Positions 15,265 to 23,220 of a stretch of DNA of 30,571 bases are shown one piece after another. The stretch is from contig PMYJ01000152.1 of the NCBI GenBank assembly GCA_003170875.1, forward strand, positions 6,237-36,807, written 5' to 3'. Numbering within the stretch: position 1 is the stretch's first letter; each line of letters starts with the position of its first letter. A program made the translations under genes and the position numbers. Below the pieces are notes generated by a model, which saw only the letters and a list, made by a program, of their open reading frames with translations, made no database searches and was not told the DNA's origin. Source of the DNA: Candidatus Dormiibacterota bacterium. Its GTDB lineage: Bacteria; Chloroflexota; Dormibacteria; Aeolococcales; Aeolococcaceae.

Positions 15265-17352
15265 TCAGTGGGATCGCGGGGCGGGAGGGGCTGGAGCGGG
15301 CGGGGGCCCTGCCAGTGCCGCTGCCGCCCGGGCGGCGGGCGGGGCAGGACGGCGGCTCTCGGCACCGGGACGGCGCCCGTCCGCGGCGGGGACCTGGCCG
15401 TTTCCGGAGGGCCGGCTCACCTTCTGGTGCCGGCCGGTGGGGCTCGGCGCCGGGGGGGCGACCGTCGACACCTGCTTGAGGTCGCCGGCCATGGTCGCCT
15501 GGCTGCCCGATGCGAGGGCCAGCTCCTGAGCGGTCGTCGACACCTGCTGGCTCGCGATCCGCACCTGCTCCATGGCCTCCACCACCTGCTCGGTCGCGGA
15601 CTGCTGCTGCTGGGTGGCGAGGCGGATGCCCGAGCTGGCCTCGGCGACGTGCTCCATGAGGACGAGGCCGTCCTTCAGCTGTTCCGCCCCCTTGTCCATC
15701 GCAAGCACGGTGGCGTTGGTCTCGACCTGGACGTTGGCGGTGATCTGGGAGATGTCCGAGGCGAGGGTCTTTGACCGGTCGGCAAGCCGCCGCACCTCGT
15801 CGGCGACGACCGCGAAACCGCGACCCGCCTCGCCGGCGCGGGCCGCTTCGATCGCGGCGTTCAGGGCAAGCAGGTTGGTCTGGTCGGCGAGGTCGTTAAT
15901 CATGGAGAGGATCCGAGTGATGTCGCGGACCCGGTCGGTGAGGCTCAGGGTGCGCTCGGTGGAGGCGAGGATGTCCTCGCGTGCCCGCTCCAGCTTGTCC
16001 CGCGTCTCGGCGGCCTGGGCGGCCACCCTCTCCACGGTCTCCGCGATCTGCCCCGAGGTCCGGGCCAGCTCCTCCATGCTCGCCGAGGTCTCGGTGGCGC
16101 TGGAGCTCTGCCGGGCGGTGGTGGCGGCGAGCTGGTTGGAGGCCGCGGACAGGCGGATCGCCGAATCGGAGAGGTCGGTGCTGGTGACCTGGACCCGGCC
16201 GATGAGCGACTCGAGGCGGGCGACCATCAGGTTGAAGGCCTCGCCCAGCGTGGCCACCTCCTCGGCTCCCGACGGCGCCACCCGGGCGGTGAGATCGCCG
16301 GCGGAGACGCGGCGGGCGGCCCGGGAGAGAGCCCGGATCGGACGCACCTCGAGCCGCGCCATCCCGAACGAGAAGAGCGCGGCCAGGACCAGTCCGGCGC
16401 CGAGGACGACCCACCCCGAGTTGCGCAGGGCGTCGACCCCGCCGAGCGCCTGGCTGGTAGGCTCGCTGACCAGGATGGCCCACTGAATGTCGGGCGCCTC
16501 CGCGTAGCCGGTGATGGTGTCGGTGCCGTTGATCGGGAGGCGGGCCGACCCCGAGCGCCCTGCCCGGGCGGCGATCACCGCCGAGTTGTCGATGCGGGTG
16601 CGCAGCGCCCCCCGGGTGACCATCTGGGCCGACGTGAGCTTGGCGGGGCTCCCCATGGAGGTCGTGTAGAGCAGCTTCCCGGAGCTGTCGACGGCGGTGA
16701 CCGAGGTCGAGGCGCCGCCGGACCCGGTGACGCCGGAGAGGAGGCTGGCCACCTGGTTGCTCCCGCCGCCCGGCCCCGTCCAGGGCTCCAGGCCGACGGC
16801 GCCAGCGAGGACGCCGTAGAACTGAAGGTTGTTGGTGTTGGCCGGCACCGCCATCAGCCATTGGACGCCGTTGCCGGCGGCGTTCAGGGTGAGGTCGCCG
16901 GCGTAAGGCTGATCGCTCTCGGCGATCCCGGCCACCCATGACTGCCCGACCAAGGACACTGCGCCGCCAATGCCGGTGGCGGCGACGATGTTGCCATTGC
17001 GATCGACCAGCTCCAGCTCGACGAAGGGGTCGTTGGACGTTGCGCGGCTGATCAGAGAGAGGGCCGACTGGGCCGATGTGGCGCCGGAGGTCGAGATGAG
17101 GCCGGAGAGCTGGGTCAGCTCGCGCTCGCGATCCTGCACCCAGGAGTCGACCTTGCTGGCGACCTCCTGGGCCACGCTCTGCACACCGTTCGAGGTGGAG
17201 GTGGTGAGGCTTCCCTCGGCGATGTTGCCGAGGAGAAGCACCATCGAGCCCATCACCACCACGCAGATGGCGAGGACACCGGACACGAAACGCGTGAAGT
17301 AGCTACCGCGCAGGCGGTCGAAGCGCGAGCTCGCACTCTTCAGCATGTCCAC
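15265..17352 (-). CDS. Methyl-accepting chemotaxis protein
   Basis: A 695-residue transmembrane chemoreceptor. TM1 is at 22-43. A large extracytoplasmic sensor domain (about 44-310) looks like a double-Cache fold, with FVELELVDRNGNIVAATG and VTAVDSSGKLLYTT strands. TM2 is at 312-332, HAMP at about 332-385 and a coiled-coil signalling domain at 390-650. The conserved hairpin tip at 483-525 contains DQTNLLALNAAIEAARAGEAGRGFAVVADEVRRLA in two adjoining blocks and would bind CheA/CheW. The C-terminal 60 residues are Pro/Ala/Arg-rich with no CheR-tethering pentapeptide. No flagellar, pilus or other che gene is in the window. GTG 17352 is used, with ATG 17346 as an alternative. The gene has its own promoter 365 bases upstream, with an operator nearly identical to that of the cellobiose operon, so it may sense beta-glucans or sugars. 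Confidence 0.93.
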   Translation of the reverse strand: MDMLKSASSRFDRLRGSYFTRFVSGVLAICVVVMGSMVLLLGNIAEGSLTTSTSNGVQSVAQEVASKVDSWVQDRERELTQLSGLISTSGATSAQSALSLISRATSNDPFVELELVDRNGNIVAATGIGGAVSLVGQSWVAGIAESDQPYAGDLTLNAAGNGVQWLMAVPANTNNLQFYGVLAGAVGLEPWTGPGGGSNQVASLLSGVTGSGGASTSVTAVDSSGKLLYTTSMGSPAKLTSAQMVTRGALRTRIDNSAVIAARAGRSGSARLPINGTDTITGYAEAPDIQWAILVSEPTSQALGGVDALRNSGWVVLGAGLVLAALFSFGMARLEVRPIRALSRAARRVSAGDLTARVAPSGAEEVATLGEAFNLMVARLESLIGRVQVTSTDLSDSAIRLSAASNQLAATTARQSSSATETSASMEELARTSGQIAETVERVAAQAAETRDKLERAREDILASTERTLSLTDRVRDITRILSMINDLADQTNLLALNAAIEAARAGEAGRGFAVVADEVRRLADRSKTLASDISQITANVQVETNATVLAMDKGAEQLKDGLVLMEHVAEASSGIRLATQQQQSATEQVVEAMEQVRIASQQVSTTAQELALASGSQATMAGDLKQVSTVAPPAPSPTGRHQKVSRPSGNGQVPAADGRRPGAESRRPAPPAARAAAALAGPPPAPAPPAPRSH

Positions 17353-17701
17353 ATCGCTGTATCCGCACTCCGGCTGAGGTCATGCCAAGCTCTCAGCGGC
17401 CTGGCCCTGACCGGCGCATCTTCTCTCGGGGCCTGTGACAGCGCGGCTGCACCGTGCCGAAGAGCGGTGACGACGATGGACGGACGTAGCCGTCCCGTGA
17501 CTCAGCGGATTGGCCGCCGCGACCCCTCTGTAGCCGGCGGTTCACGCGCCCACGCCGGATGCGCGCTGCGCGCGCCGCATCTCTCGGACCTTCGACCCCG
17601 CCGGTGGGAGGGCTTTGCGACGAGGGCTGGTCTGCCGCGCAGCCCTCCCCGGCTGGGAATCAGGTGCCGCCCTCCTCCGGCTCCCGGTGGCCCGGGGGCG
17701 G

Positions 17702-17715
17702 TGAGAGCGTTTCCA
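17702..17715. promoter_or_regulatory. Second CebR-like operator, upstream of the chemoreceptor gene
   Basis: Read on the minus strand this is TGGAAACGCTCTCA, 11 of 14 matching the CebR-type consensus and with the central CGCT of LacI sites intact. It has the same spacing to its -10 element as the box in front of lacI. Confidence 0.55.
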
Positions 17716-17716
17716 C

Positions 17717-17745
17717 ACTCTAGAGGCGCCGGGCCGTACTGTCAA
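17717..17745 (-). promoter_or_regulatory. Promoter of the chemoreceptor gene
   Basis: The -35 is a perfect TTGACA (17745-17740), there are 17 spacer bases, and the -10 is TAGAGT (17722-17717). CTCTAGAGTGTGG around the -10 is identical to the lacI operon promoter, and GATTGACA at the -35 is also shared. Confidence 0.7.
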
Positions 17746-17793
17746 TCGGCGGTCGCCCAGATCCCCCCTGGCGGCGACGGCCGGCCCCGCCCG

Positions 17794-18795
17794 TCAGGCG
17801 ACGGCAGGCGGGGCTGGAACCGCGGCAAACGTGTCGAGGAAGAGGGTCTCCAAGAGCAGCCGCGGTTGCGCGTAGGAGGCGACCTGGCCACCAGCCCGGA
17901 GCAGCGCGTCCAGGATCCGTCCGGCCTGCCCCAGTGAGAGCGCTCTCGCCCAAGCCTCCGCCTCCCGGCTCCGGCTGCGCAGCCTGGCCAGCTCGGGCGC
18001 ACCGGCGGCACGAACCGCGGCGTCGCGGACAAACGAGGCCCAGATGGAGAGGTCGAGGAGGAGGCGCTCCCGACCCTCGCTTCCGCTCCCGGGGGTGAGC
18101 TCGGCGGCCGCCGCCAGTGCCGCCACGGCCCCGCCCCCACCGATGGCGAGGAAACGGTCGAGCACCTTGAGCTCGGCGCGCAAGGCCTCCGGGTCCTGGG
18201 AGAGGCGCAGCGCCCGACCCGGACGCCCCGCGCCCAGCTCCGCGGCGAGCTCCGCGGTGGCGGCGTCCACCCCGTGGCGGTCGCGGAGCCAGGCCTCGAT
18301 GGCGGGCCCCTCCACCAGACCGAGGGCCAGCCGGCCGCAGCGGGAGACGATGGTGGCGGGCAGGCGCTCCGGGCTGTGGGCGGTGAGCAGCAGATGAGTG
18401 CGGGGAGGCGGCTCCTCCACGGTCTTGAGGAGGGAGTTCGCAGCCTCCTCGGTGAGCCGATCGGCGCGGGCGATGACCGCCACCCGTGCCCCACCGGCGT
18501 AGGTGCGCAGGCTGAGGAACTCCTGGAGGCTCCCTGGGTCGCCACCGGCCCTCACCCGCCGGATCGAGATCCTCTCCTCTGATGAGTCCTCCAACCAGAG
18601 ATCGGGATGGGTGGAGGGGTCGCCCGGCCAGGAGGCGCCCGGCAGCAGCTCCCCGGCCAGGCTCAGCATCAGCGTGGTCTTGCCGACCTGGTCGGGCCCG
18701 GTGACGAGAAGGGCGTGTCCGAGCTGCCCTGAGTCGAGGGCGTGGCGGAGTCCGGCGACGGCGCCGGGGTTGCCGAGGAGGTCGCCGAGCGCCAC
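17794..18795 (-). CDS. holB: DNA polymerase III delta-prime subunit
   Basis: A 333-residue AAA+ clamp-loader subunit that helps load the sliding clamp for replication. The start LGDLLGNPGAVAGLRHALDSGQLGHALLVTGP is typical. Walker A is GPDQVGKTT (33-41), followed by RVAVIARADRLTEEAANSLLKTVEEPPPRTHLLLTA and the SRC motif in ATIVSRCGRL. The four-cysteine zinc module of E. coli delta-prime is absent, as in many high-GC Gram-positives. GTG 18795 fits the family N-terminus; upstream in-frame starts would run into the divergent protease gene. Near the C-terminus, helical residues about 240-325 form the collar domain. Confidence 0.88.
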   Translation of the reverse strand: MALGDLLGNPGAVAGLRHALDSGQLGHALLVTGPDQVGKTTLMLSLAGELLPGASWPGDPSTHPDLWLEDSSEERISIRRVRAGGDPGSLQEFLSLRTYAGGARVAVIARADRLTEEAANSLLKTVEEPPPRTHLLLTAHSPERLPATIVSRCGRLALGLVEGPAIEAWLRDRHGVDAATAELAAELGAGRPGRALRLSQDPEALRAELKVLDRFLAIGGGGAVAALAAAAELTPGSGSEGRERLLLDLSIWASFVRDAAVRAAGAPELARLRSRSREAEAWARALSLGQAGRILDALLRAGGQVASYAQPRLLLETLFLDTFAAVPAPPAVA

Positions 18796-18820
18796 CCGGC
18801 CAGCTTGCCACAATGGCGCG

Positions 18821-19594
18821 ATGCGCCAGGGCTCGATGCGCCAGCTCGCCGCCACCCCCGCCGGCGGGACGGGCGGTGCCACCCCGCGGGTGGCCTGGGA
18901 CTGGACCGACGTGGTCATCTTCTTCGGCGCCTACCTTCTGGGGGTCTCGGTGCTGTCGGAGGTCTTTGTCGCCCCGGGGGTCGAGCGATTCGCGCGGGGG
19001 CTGACCCACGGTCTGGGTCCGCAGGTGCAGACGGCGCTCGCCAACTTCGCGGAGCAGACGGCGGTCTACGTGTTCGCGATCGCCATCGTCGCGGTCCTCG
19101 TGCTCGGCCGCCGGCACGCGTCGCTGAGGGATCTCGGCTGGCGGGCGCCCCGCATCGCCTGGATCCCGGGCGCGGTCGTCTCCAGCCTCGTCGCCCTGGT
19201 GGTGCTGACCTGGCTCCTCAACCTGGAGGCGGGCTTGGTCCACGTCCAGAACGCCCAGGTCTCGACCGTGCAGGGGGAGTACGGCCATCAGATCGGCATC
19301 GCCCTCCTGCTGCTCTCGGTGGAGGTCCCGCTCGCCGAGGAGACATTCTTCCGGGGCTTCGTCTACGGCTGGATGCGCCGCCACCTCAACGTCCCGGCGG
19401 CCGCGGTGCTCTCCGGATGCTTCTTCGCCGCCGCCCATGTGGGCTGGGGAACGTCGACGGAGGAGCTCCTCTTCCTCCCCCTGGCCCTGCTCGGCGTCCT
19501 GCTGGCGCTTCTCTATGAGTACTCGGGCTCACTGCTCCCCGGAGCGATCGTCCACGGCATCTTCAACCTGGTGGAGACGCTCCAGATCCTCTGA
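18821..19594 (+). CDS. CPBP-family intramembrane metalloprotease
   Basis: A 257-residue polytopic membrane protein of the CAAX protease/bacteriocin-processing (Abi) family. Motif 1 is EETFFRGF (173-180), with the glutamate pair E173-E174 and R178. Motif 2 is FFAAAH (H206). Motif 3 is HGIFN (H245, N249). About six to seven hydrophobic helices are seen (31-50, 80-96, 115-134, 158-170, 190-206, 215-232, 238-250). The substrate is unknown; known members process prenylated proteins, act in bacteriocin immunity or cleave signalling proteins. The start is ATG 18821 or 18836; neither has a good Shine-Dalgarno site. It diverges from holB, with only 25 bp between the two starts. Confidence 0.88.
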   Translation: MRQGSMRQLAATPAGGTGGATPRVAWDWTDVVIFFGAYLLGVSVLSEVFVAPGVERFARGLTHGLGPQVQTALANFAEQTAVYVFAIAIVAVLVLGRRHASLRDLGWRAPRIAWIPGAVVSSLVALVVLTWLLNLEAGLVHVQNAQVSTVQGEYGHQIGIALLLLSVEVPLAEETFFRGFVYGWMRRHLNVPAAAVLSGCFFAAAHVGWGTSTEELLFLPLALLGVLLALLYEYSGSLLPGAIVHGIFNLVETLQIL

Positions 19595-19600
19595 CCAGGT

Positions 19601-19621
19601 CTGAGGAGCGCGGGCGCTCAG
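19601..19621. terminator. Hairpin between convergent CPBP and sulP genes
   Basis: CTGAG (19601-19605) pairs with CTCAG (19617-19621), and GAGCGC pairs with GCGCTC as an alternative inner stem. The element fills the 23-bp gap between the two stops and overlaps the sulP stop codon. It is probably a bidirectional terminator, without a U-tract. Confidence 0.45.
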
Positions 19622-21345
19622 CCGGCGGCGGGGGCGGTGGCGGCGGCCACGGCGTCCCGGACCCCGTGGTGAACGTCCGCGGGCGCGACCAGCTCGAAGA
19701 CCCCGTAGCGCTGGAGCAGGTCGTGGATGTCCTCGACGTGGGCGAGGTGGACCGTCACCGAGCGCGTCCGGAGGTCGCGCAGGAGGGTGAGCAGCACCTG
19801 GCCGGCGGAGTAGTCGATGTCCGCGACCGGGGAGAGGTCGAGCACGACCCAGGTGACGGGGTGAGGGGCGGCCGCGACCAGGTCCAGCACCCGCTGCCGG
19901 AAGCGGTCGGCGTTGGCGAAGAAGAGGGTGCCGTCGAAGCGATAGGCGATGCCGCCGGGGAGGGTCTCGATGCCGGGGCGCGCGGGTTCGGGGACGAGGC
20001 TGTCCGTCGACCCCTCGACGGGGACCATCACCGTGTCCCGGGGCCGGTAGGCGCGGCGGACGAAGTCGAGCACGGAGAGGGCGACCGCAAGCGCGATCCC
20101 CTGCTCGACCCCGATCAGCACGACGACCAGCGCCGTGACGGCGGCGAGCGCCAGCTCGTCACGGCGCAGCCTCCAGAGCTCGCGCAGGTGATCGAGGTCG
20201 ATGAGCCGGATGCCGATGACGAAGACCACGGCGGCGAGGGTCGCGTCGGGCAGGAAGTGGAGCAGGGCGGTGGCGGCCACCAGCACCACGACGGCGATCA
20301 CCGCCATCACCAGCTGGGCCAGCTGGGTGCGCCCCCCGGCGGCGTCCACCACGGCCGTCTTGGTCGGGCTACCGTTGACGCAGAACGCGCCGGTGACGCC
20401 GGCGGCCAGGTTGGCGACGGCAAGACCCACCAGGTCGCGGTTCTCGGAGAGGGGTTCCTCGCGCTTCTGGGCGAAGCTGCGCGCGGTGGCCGCGCTCTGG
20501 GCCAGGATCACCACGAAGATCGAGGCGGCGACCCCGGCCAGCCCGGGAACCTGACCCCAGGTGACGTGAGGCAGGCCGATCGGCGGGAGCCCGGCCGGCA
20601 CCGACCCGACAATGGCGACGCCGTGGCGGTCGAGCCGGAGGGTGGCGGCCACGATGATCGAGACGGCGACCACCACCAGGGTGGCGGGAATCCGCTTGGA
20701 CACCCGCTCGAAGAGCAGGATGACCGCCACCGCCAGGAGCGCCAGCACCGCGGCGGGGATCACGATGTGGCCGAGAGAGGTCAGCACCTTTCCCATCTGG
20801 TTGACGACGCTGCCGCTCGCGTGGATGCCGAGCATGCTCGGCACCTGGGTGAGTGCCACCTGAACGCCGACGCCGCTCAGGAAGCCGACCAGGGCGGTCC
20901 GGGAGAGGAAGTCGGCGAGGAAGCCGAGGCGGAGCAAGCGGGCCACCAGCAGGTAGCCGGCGGCGAGCAGCGCGATCACCCCGGCGAGACCGACGTACTC
21001 AGGGCTCGCCGGCTTGGCGATGCCGATCAGGGCCGCGAACATGATCGCCGCGGTCGCCGAATCGGCGCCCACCACGAGATGCCGAGAGGACCCGATCAGG
21101 GCAAAGACGATGACCGGGAGCGCGAGGGTGTAGATGCCGGTGATCACCGGCATCCCGGCAATCTTGGTGTAGCCCATCGACTCGGGGATGGCCACGGCCG
21201 CGAGCGTCGCCCCGGCGATGACGTCGGCGACGATGGTCGCCCGGGTGGTCCCGTCCAGACCCTGGATGAGGGAGAGTGGATTCTTCCGCGCGGCGGAGGC
21301 GGTGGCGTCGTCGGTCACGGCGCGAGGCAGTCTACCGCTGCGCAC
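19618..21345 (-). CDS. SulP-family anion transporter with C-terminal STAS domain
   Basis: A 575-residue inner-membrane transporter. About 12-14 hydrophobic segments span 40-450, opening with DVIAGATLAAVAIPESMGYTKIAGMPVITGIYT, the SulP signature, and including NGSPTKTAVVDAAGGRTQLA. The cytoplasmic STAS domain (about 480-565) contains WVVLDLSPVADIDYSAG. The substrate could be sulfate, bicarbonate or another anion; the sequence does not decide. The GTG at 21345 is used, but GTG 21318 is equally possible: a TAGACT -10-like hexamer lies 10 bases before it, and neither start has a Shine-Dalgarno site. It lies 58 bases downstream of the pgsA-like gene on the same strand and may be co-transcribed. 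Confidence 0.92.
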   Translation of the reverse strand: MRSGRLPRAVTDDATASAARKNPLSLIQGLDGTTRATIVADVIAGATLAAVAIPESMGYTKIAGMPVITGIYTLALPVIVFALIGSSRHLVVGADSATAAIMFAALIGIAKPASPEYVGLAGVIALLAAGYLLVARLLRLGFLADFLSRTALVGFLSGVGVQVALTQVPSMLGIHASGSVVNQMGKVLTSLGHIVIPAAVLALLAVAVILLFERVSKRIPATLVVVAVSIIVAATLRLDRHGVAIVGSVPAGLPPIGLPHVTWGQVPGLAGVAASIFVVILAQSAATARSFAQKREEPLSENRDLVGLAVANLAAGVTGAFCVNGSPTKTAVVDAAGGRTQLAQLVMAVIAVVVLVAATALLHFLPDATLAAVVFVIGIRLIDLDHLRELWRLRRDELALAAVTALVVVLIGVEQGIALAVALSVLDFVRRAYRPRDTVMVPVEGSTDSLVPEPARPGIETLPGGIAYRFDGTLFFANADRFRQRVLDLVAAAPHPVTWVVLDLSPVADIDYSAGQVLLTLLRDLRTRSVTVHLAHVEDIHDLLQRYGVFELVAPADVHHGVRDAVAAATAPAAG

Positions 21346-21403
21346 AGATCGCCGCGGGAGTCGCCCCGAGCCCCGCGCTGGCCCAGCGGTGCCCGCCCCC
21401 GGG

Positions 21404-22006
21404 TCAGGAATCCGACGGGACGCTCTGACGGGCCTCGCGCCAAACCAGCCGGATCCGCTGGAGGGCGGTGAGGTTGGTGAGCACGGCGAGCACCCAGAGG
21501 GCGGGGATGAGCAGGATTGGTACCACCAATCCCGCCGCGGTGATGACCACGCGTTCGGGCCGGGCGAGCAGGCCGCCGTCGCAGGTGAAGCCGAGCGATT
21601 GCGCGCGGGCCCGGACGTAGGAGACGAGCAGGGAGCCTCCCAACGCGACGATCACCAGCATGGCGGGGAGCTCTCCACCGCTCCGGGAGATGAAGTGGTA
21701 GAGGAGGGCGGCGTAGGTCACCACCTCGGCGTAGCGGTCGGTGGTCGAGTCCAGGAAGGCTCCGTAGCGGTTCACCCGGTTGGTGACCCGGGCCACGGCT
21801 CCGTCCAGGATGTCGAAGAGGCCCGCGAAGAGCAGCACCAGGCCGCCCGGGATCAGCCAGCCGAGGCCGATCAGGACGGCGGCGATGGCGGTGACCGCCA
21901 GCCCGGTCAGGGTCAGGACGTTGGGGGTGATCCCGCGGAGATGGATCGCCGTCACCAGCCGGCGCGCCGCTCCGCGCACCCAGTCCTGGAATCGCTGTGT
22001 GAACAC
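21404..22006 (-). CDS. CDP-alcohol phosphatidyltransferase, probable phosphatidylinositol phosphate synthase
   Basis: A 200-residue membrane enzyme. The CDP-alcohol signature is complete: D65, D68-G69, A72-R73, G82, D86 and D90 in DGAVAR-N8-GAFLDSTTD, with the four metal-binding aspartates. Hydrophobic helices run through 30-62 and 98-190. With ino1 in the same operon, the expected reaction is CDP-diacylglycerol plus inositol-1-phosphate giving phosphatidylinositol phosphate. The GTG at 22006 is chosen because GAGGGAG lies 6 bases upstream and the gene then starts 10 bases after the pimA stop. Phosphatidylglycerophosphate synthase is an alternative within the same family. Confidence 0.85.
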   Translation of the reverse strand: MFTQRFQDWVRGAARRLVTAIHLRGITPNVLTLTGLAVTAIAAVLIGLGWLIPGGLVLLFAGLFDILDGAVARVTNRVNRYGAFLDSTTDRYAEVVTYAALLYHFISRSGGELPAMLVIVALGGSLLVSYVRARAQSLGFTCDGGLLARPERVVITAAGLVVPILLIPALWVLAVLTNLTALQRIRLVWREARQSVPSDS

Positions 22007-22016
22007 CGCCGCTCCC

Positions 22017-23159
22017 TCAGCGCGACCAGGCGAGGAGGGCACGTGCCCGCTCGCGTGCCTGCGCGTAGACGTCGAGGATCTGGTCGCCGACGACCCGCCA
22101 GTCGTAGCGCCTCGACTTCTCGAGCCCGCGCCCACCCATGCTCCGCCGGAGGCCGGGGTCGGCGATCAGCGACTCGAGGGCCCGCGCAAACCCCTCGGGC
22201 TTGCCTGGAGGCACGAGCAGCCCATCGCCCCGCGCCTCGACCACCTGGCTGAATCCGGGGATGGCCGAGGCCACCACCGGGACCCCGCTGGCCATCGCCT
22301 CGAGCAGGACGATGCCGAAGCTCTCGCCGCCGTTGGCGGGTGAGCAGAAGACGTCGGAGCCGGCATAGATCCGGGGGAGGATGTCGGCCGACACGTGTCC
22401 GAGGAACCTGACGTCGGGAACCCCGGTCGCCTCGCACTGTCTCTCGTACGCCCAGCGCATCGGGCCGTCGCCGACGATGACCAGCTGGCAGTCGTCGCGA
22501 CGCTGGCGAAGCTGGGCGTAGGCCTGGAGGAGGACGGGAAGCCCCTTGCGCTGCTCCATCCTGCCGACGAAGAGGATGGTCGCCTTGCCGTCGCCGCCGA
22601 GCTCGGGGAGGGGCGGGAGGTCGGGCCGGAATCTCGCACCGTCGATGCCGTTGGGCACGATGGTGTAGTCGCCCTCGAAGTAGCGGCTGATGAAGTCACG
22701 CGCGGGCACGCTGACCGCGATCAGACCGTGGAGGCGCCGGAAGTAGCGGCCGAGGAAAGGGCGGCCGTAGTAGTAGCCCAGGTTGCGGCGCGCCATGGCG
22801 TGAAAGGTGCCGACGTTGGCGCCGCGATGGAAGCGGAGCGTGGTGATCGGCAGCCCGGGCACGAGCGGCTCGTGGTAGTGGACGACGTCGAAGTCCTCGC
22901 GGTCGAGCAGAGCGCGGACCCGCCTCACCAGGTGGAAGGAGAGGGCGATCCTGGCCACCGACCCGTTGCCCCGCACCGGCACGCTGCGGCCGATGCGGAC
23001 GAAACCGGGGATGCCGTGGTCGTCGGGCACCCGGGACGAGGGCGCCAGGACGGTGACGTCGTGGCCGCGGCGGCGCAGCTCGTCGGCCAGGTGACGGACG
23101 TGCTCGGTCACCCCACCCGGGTGGATGAAGTCGTAAGGGGAGACCAGGCAGACCTTCAC
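22017..23159 (-). CDS. GT4 glycosyltransferase, PimA-like phosphatidylinositol mannosyltransferase
   Basis: A 380-residue GT-B enzyme. The N-terminal MKVCLVSPYDFIHPGGVTEHVRHLADELRRRGHDV is characteristic of PimA. Active-site landmarks are GTFHAM (H120), VGRMEQRKGL (R200, K205) and the EX7E-type GGESFGIVLLEAM (E279), matching donor-binding residues of mycobacterial PimA. It would transfer mannose from GDP-mannose to the inositol ring of PI on the cytoplasmic membrane face. It lies between the acyltransferase (61 bases upstream) and the CDP-alcohol transferase (10 bases downstream), the same gene set as the mycobacterial pgsA1-Rv2611c-pimA cluster. The GTG start has only a weak GGGGCGG upstream. 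Confidence 0.9.
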   Translation of the reverse strand: MKVCLVSPYDFIHPGGVTEHVRHLADELRRRGHDVTVLAPSSRVPDDHGIPGFVRIGRSVPVRGNGSVARIALSFHLVRRVRALLDREDFDVVHYHEPLVPGLPITTLRFHRGANVGTFHAMARRNLGYYYGRPFLGRYFRRLHGLIAVSVPARDFISRYFEGDYTIVPNGIDGARFRPDLPPLPELGGDGKATILFVGRMEQRKGLPVLLQAYAQLRQRRDDCQLVIVGDGPMRWAYERQCEATGVPDVRFLGHVSADILPRIYAGSDVFCSPANGGESFGIVLLEAMASGVPVVASAIPGFSQVVEARGDGLLVPPGKPEGFARALESLIADPGLRRSMGGRGLEKSRRYDWRVVGDQILDVYAQARERARALLAWSR

Positions 23160-23220
23160 CGCCGCCCCGGGTGTGAGGTGCGGCCGCCCGCTGTGCGCCC
23201 GGCCGCCGCCGGCCTGCCGC

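Larger units (their letters stand above)
17353..17793 (-). other. Long 5' leader and promoter region of the chemoreceptor gene
   Basis: No gene is supported in these 441 bases. The promoter at 17717-17745 predicts a leader of roughly 355 bases. In it, GAGGGCT and AGCCCTC (minus strand, 12-base loop) form a hairpin, followed 2 bases on by CGCAAAGCC (17611-17619). A short 67-residue frame at 17542-17745 begins on the -35 element and cannot be translated from this promoter. The leader looks structured, but no riboswitch class could be assigned. Confidence 0.55.

Noticed and set aside
17611..17619. Class I cyclic-di-GMP riboswitch suggested by CGCAAAGCC
   Set aside because: The preceding GGCAAACC-type strand, the GAAA-capped stem and the following AGCCGGGUUGCCG segment are not found, so it is not called as a riboswitch feature.
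17720..19438. 572-codon minus-strand open frame
   Set aside because: It overlaps holB in another frame and is antisense to the CPBP gene; the composition is Arg/Pro/Gly-rich without motifs.
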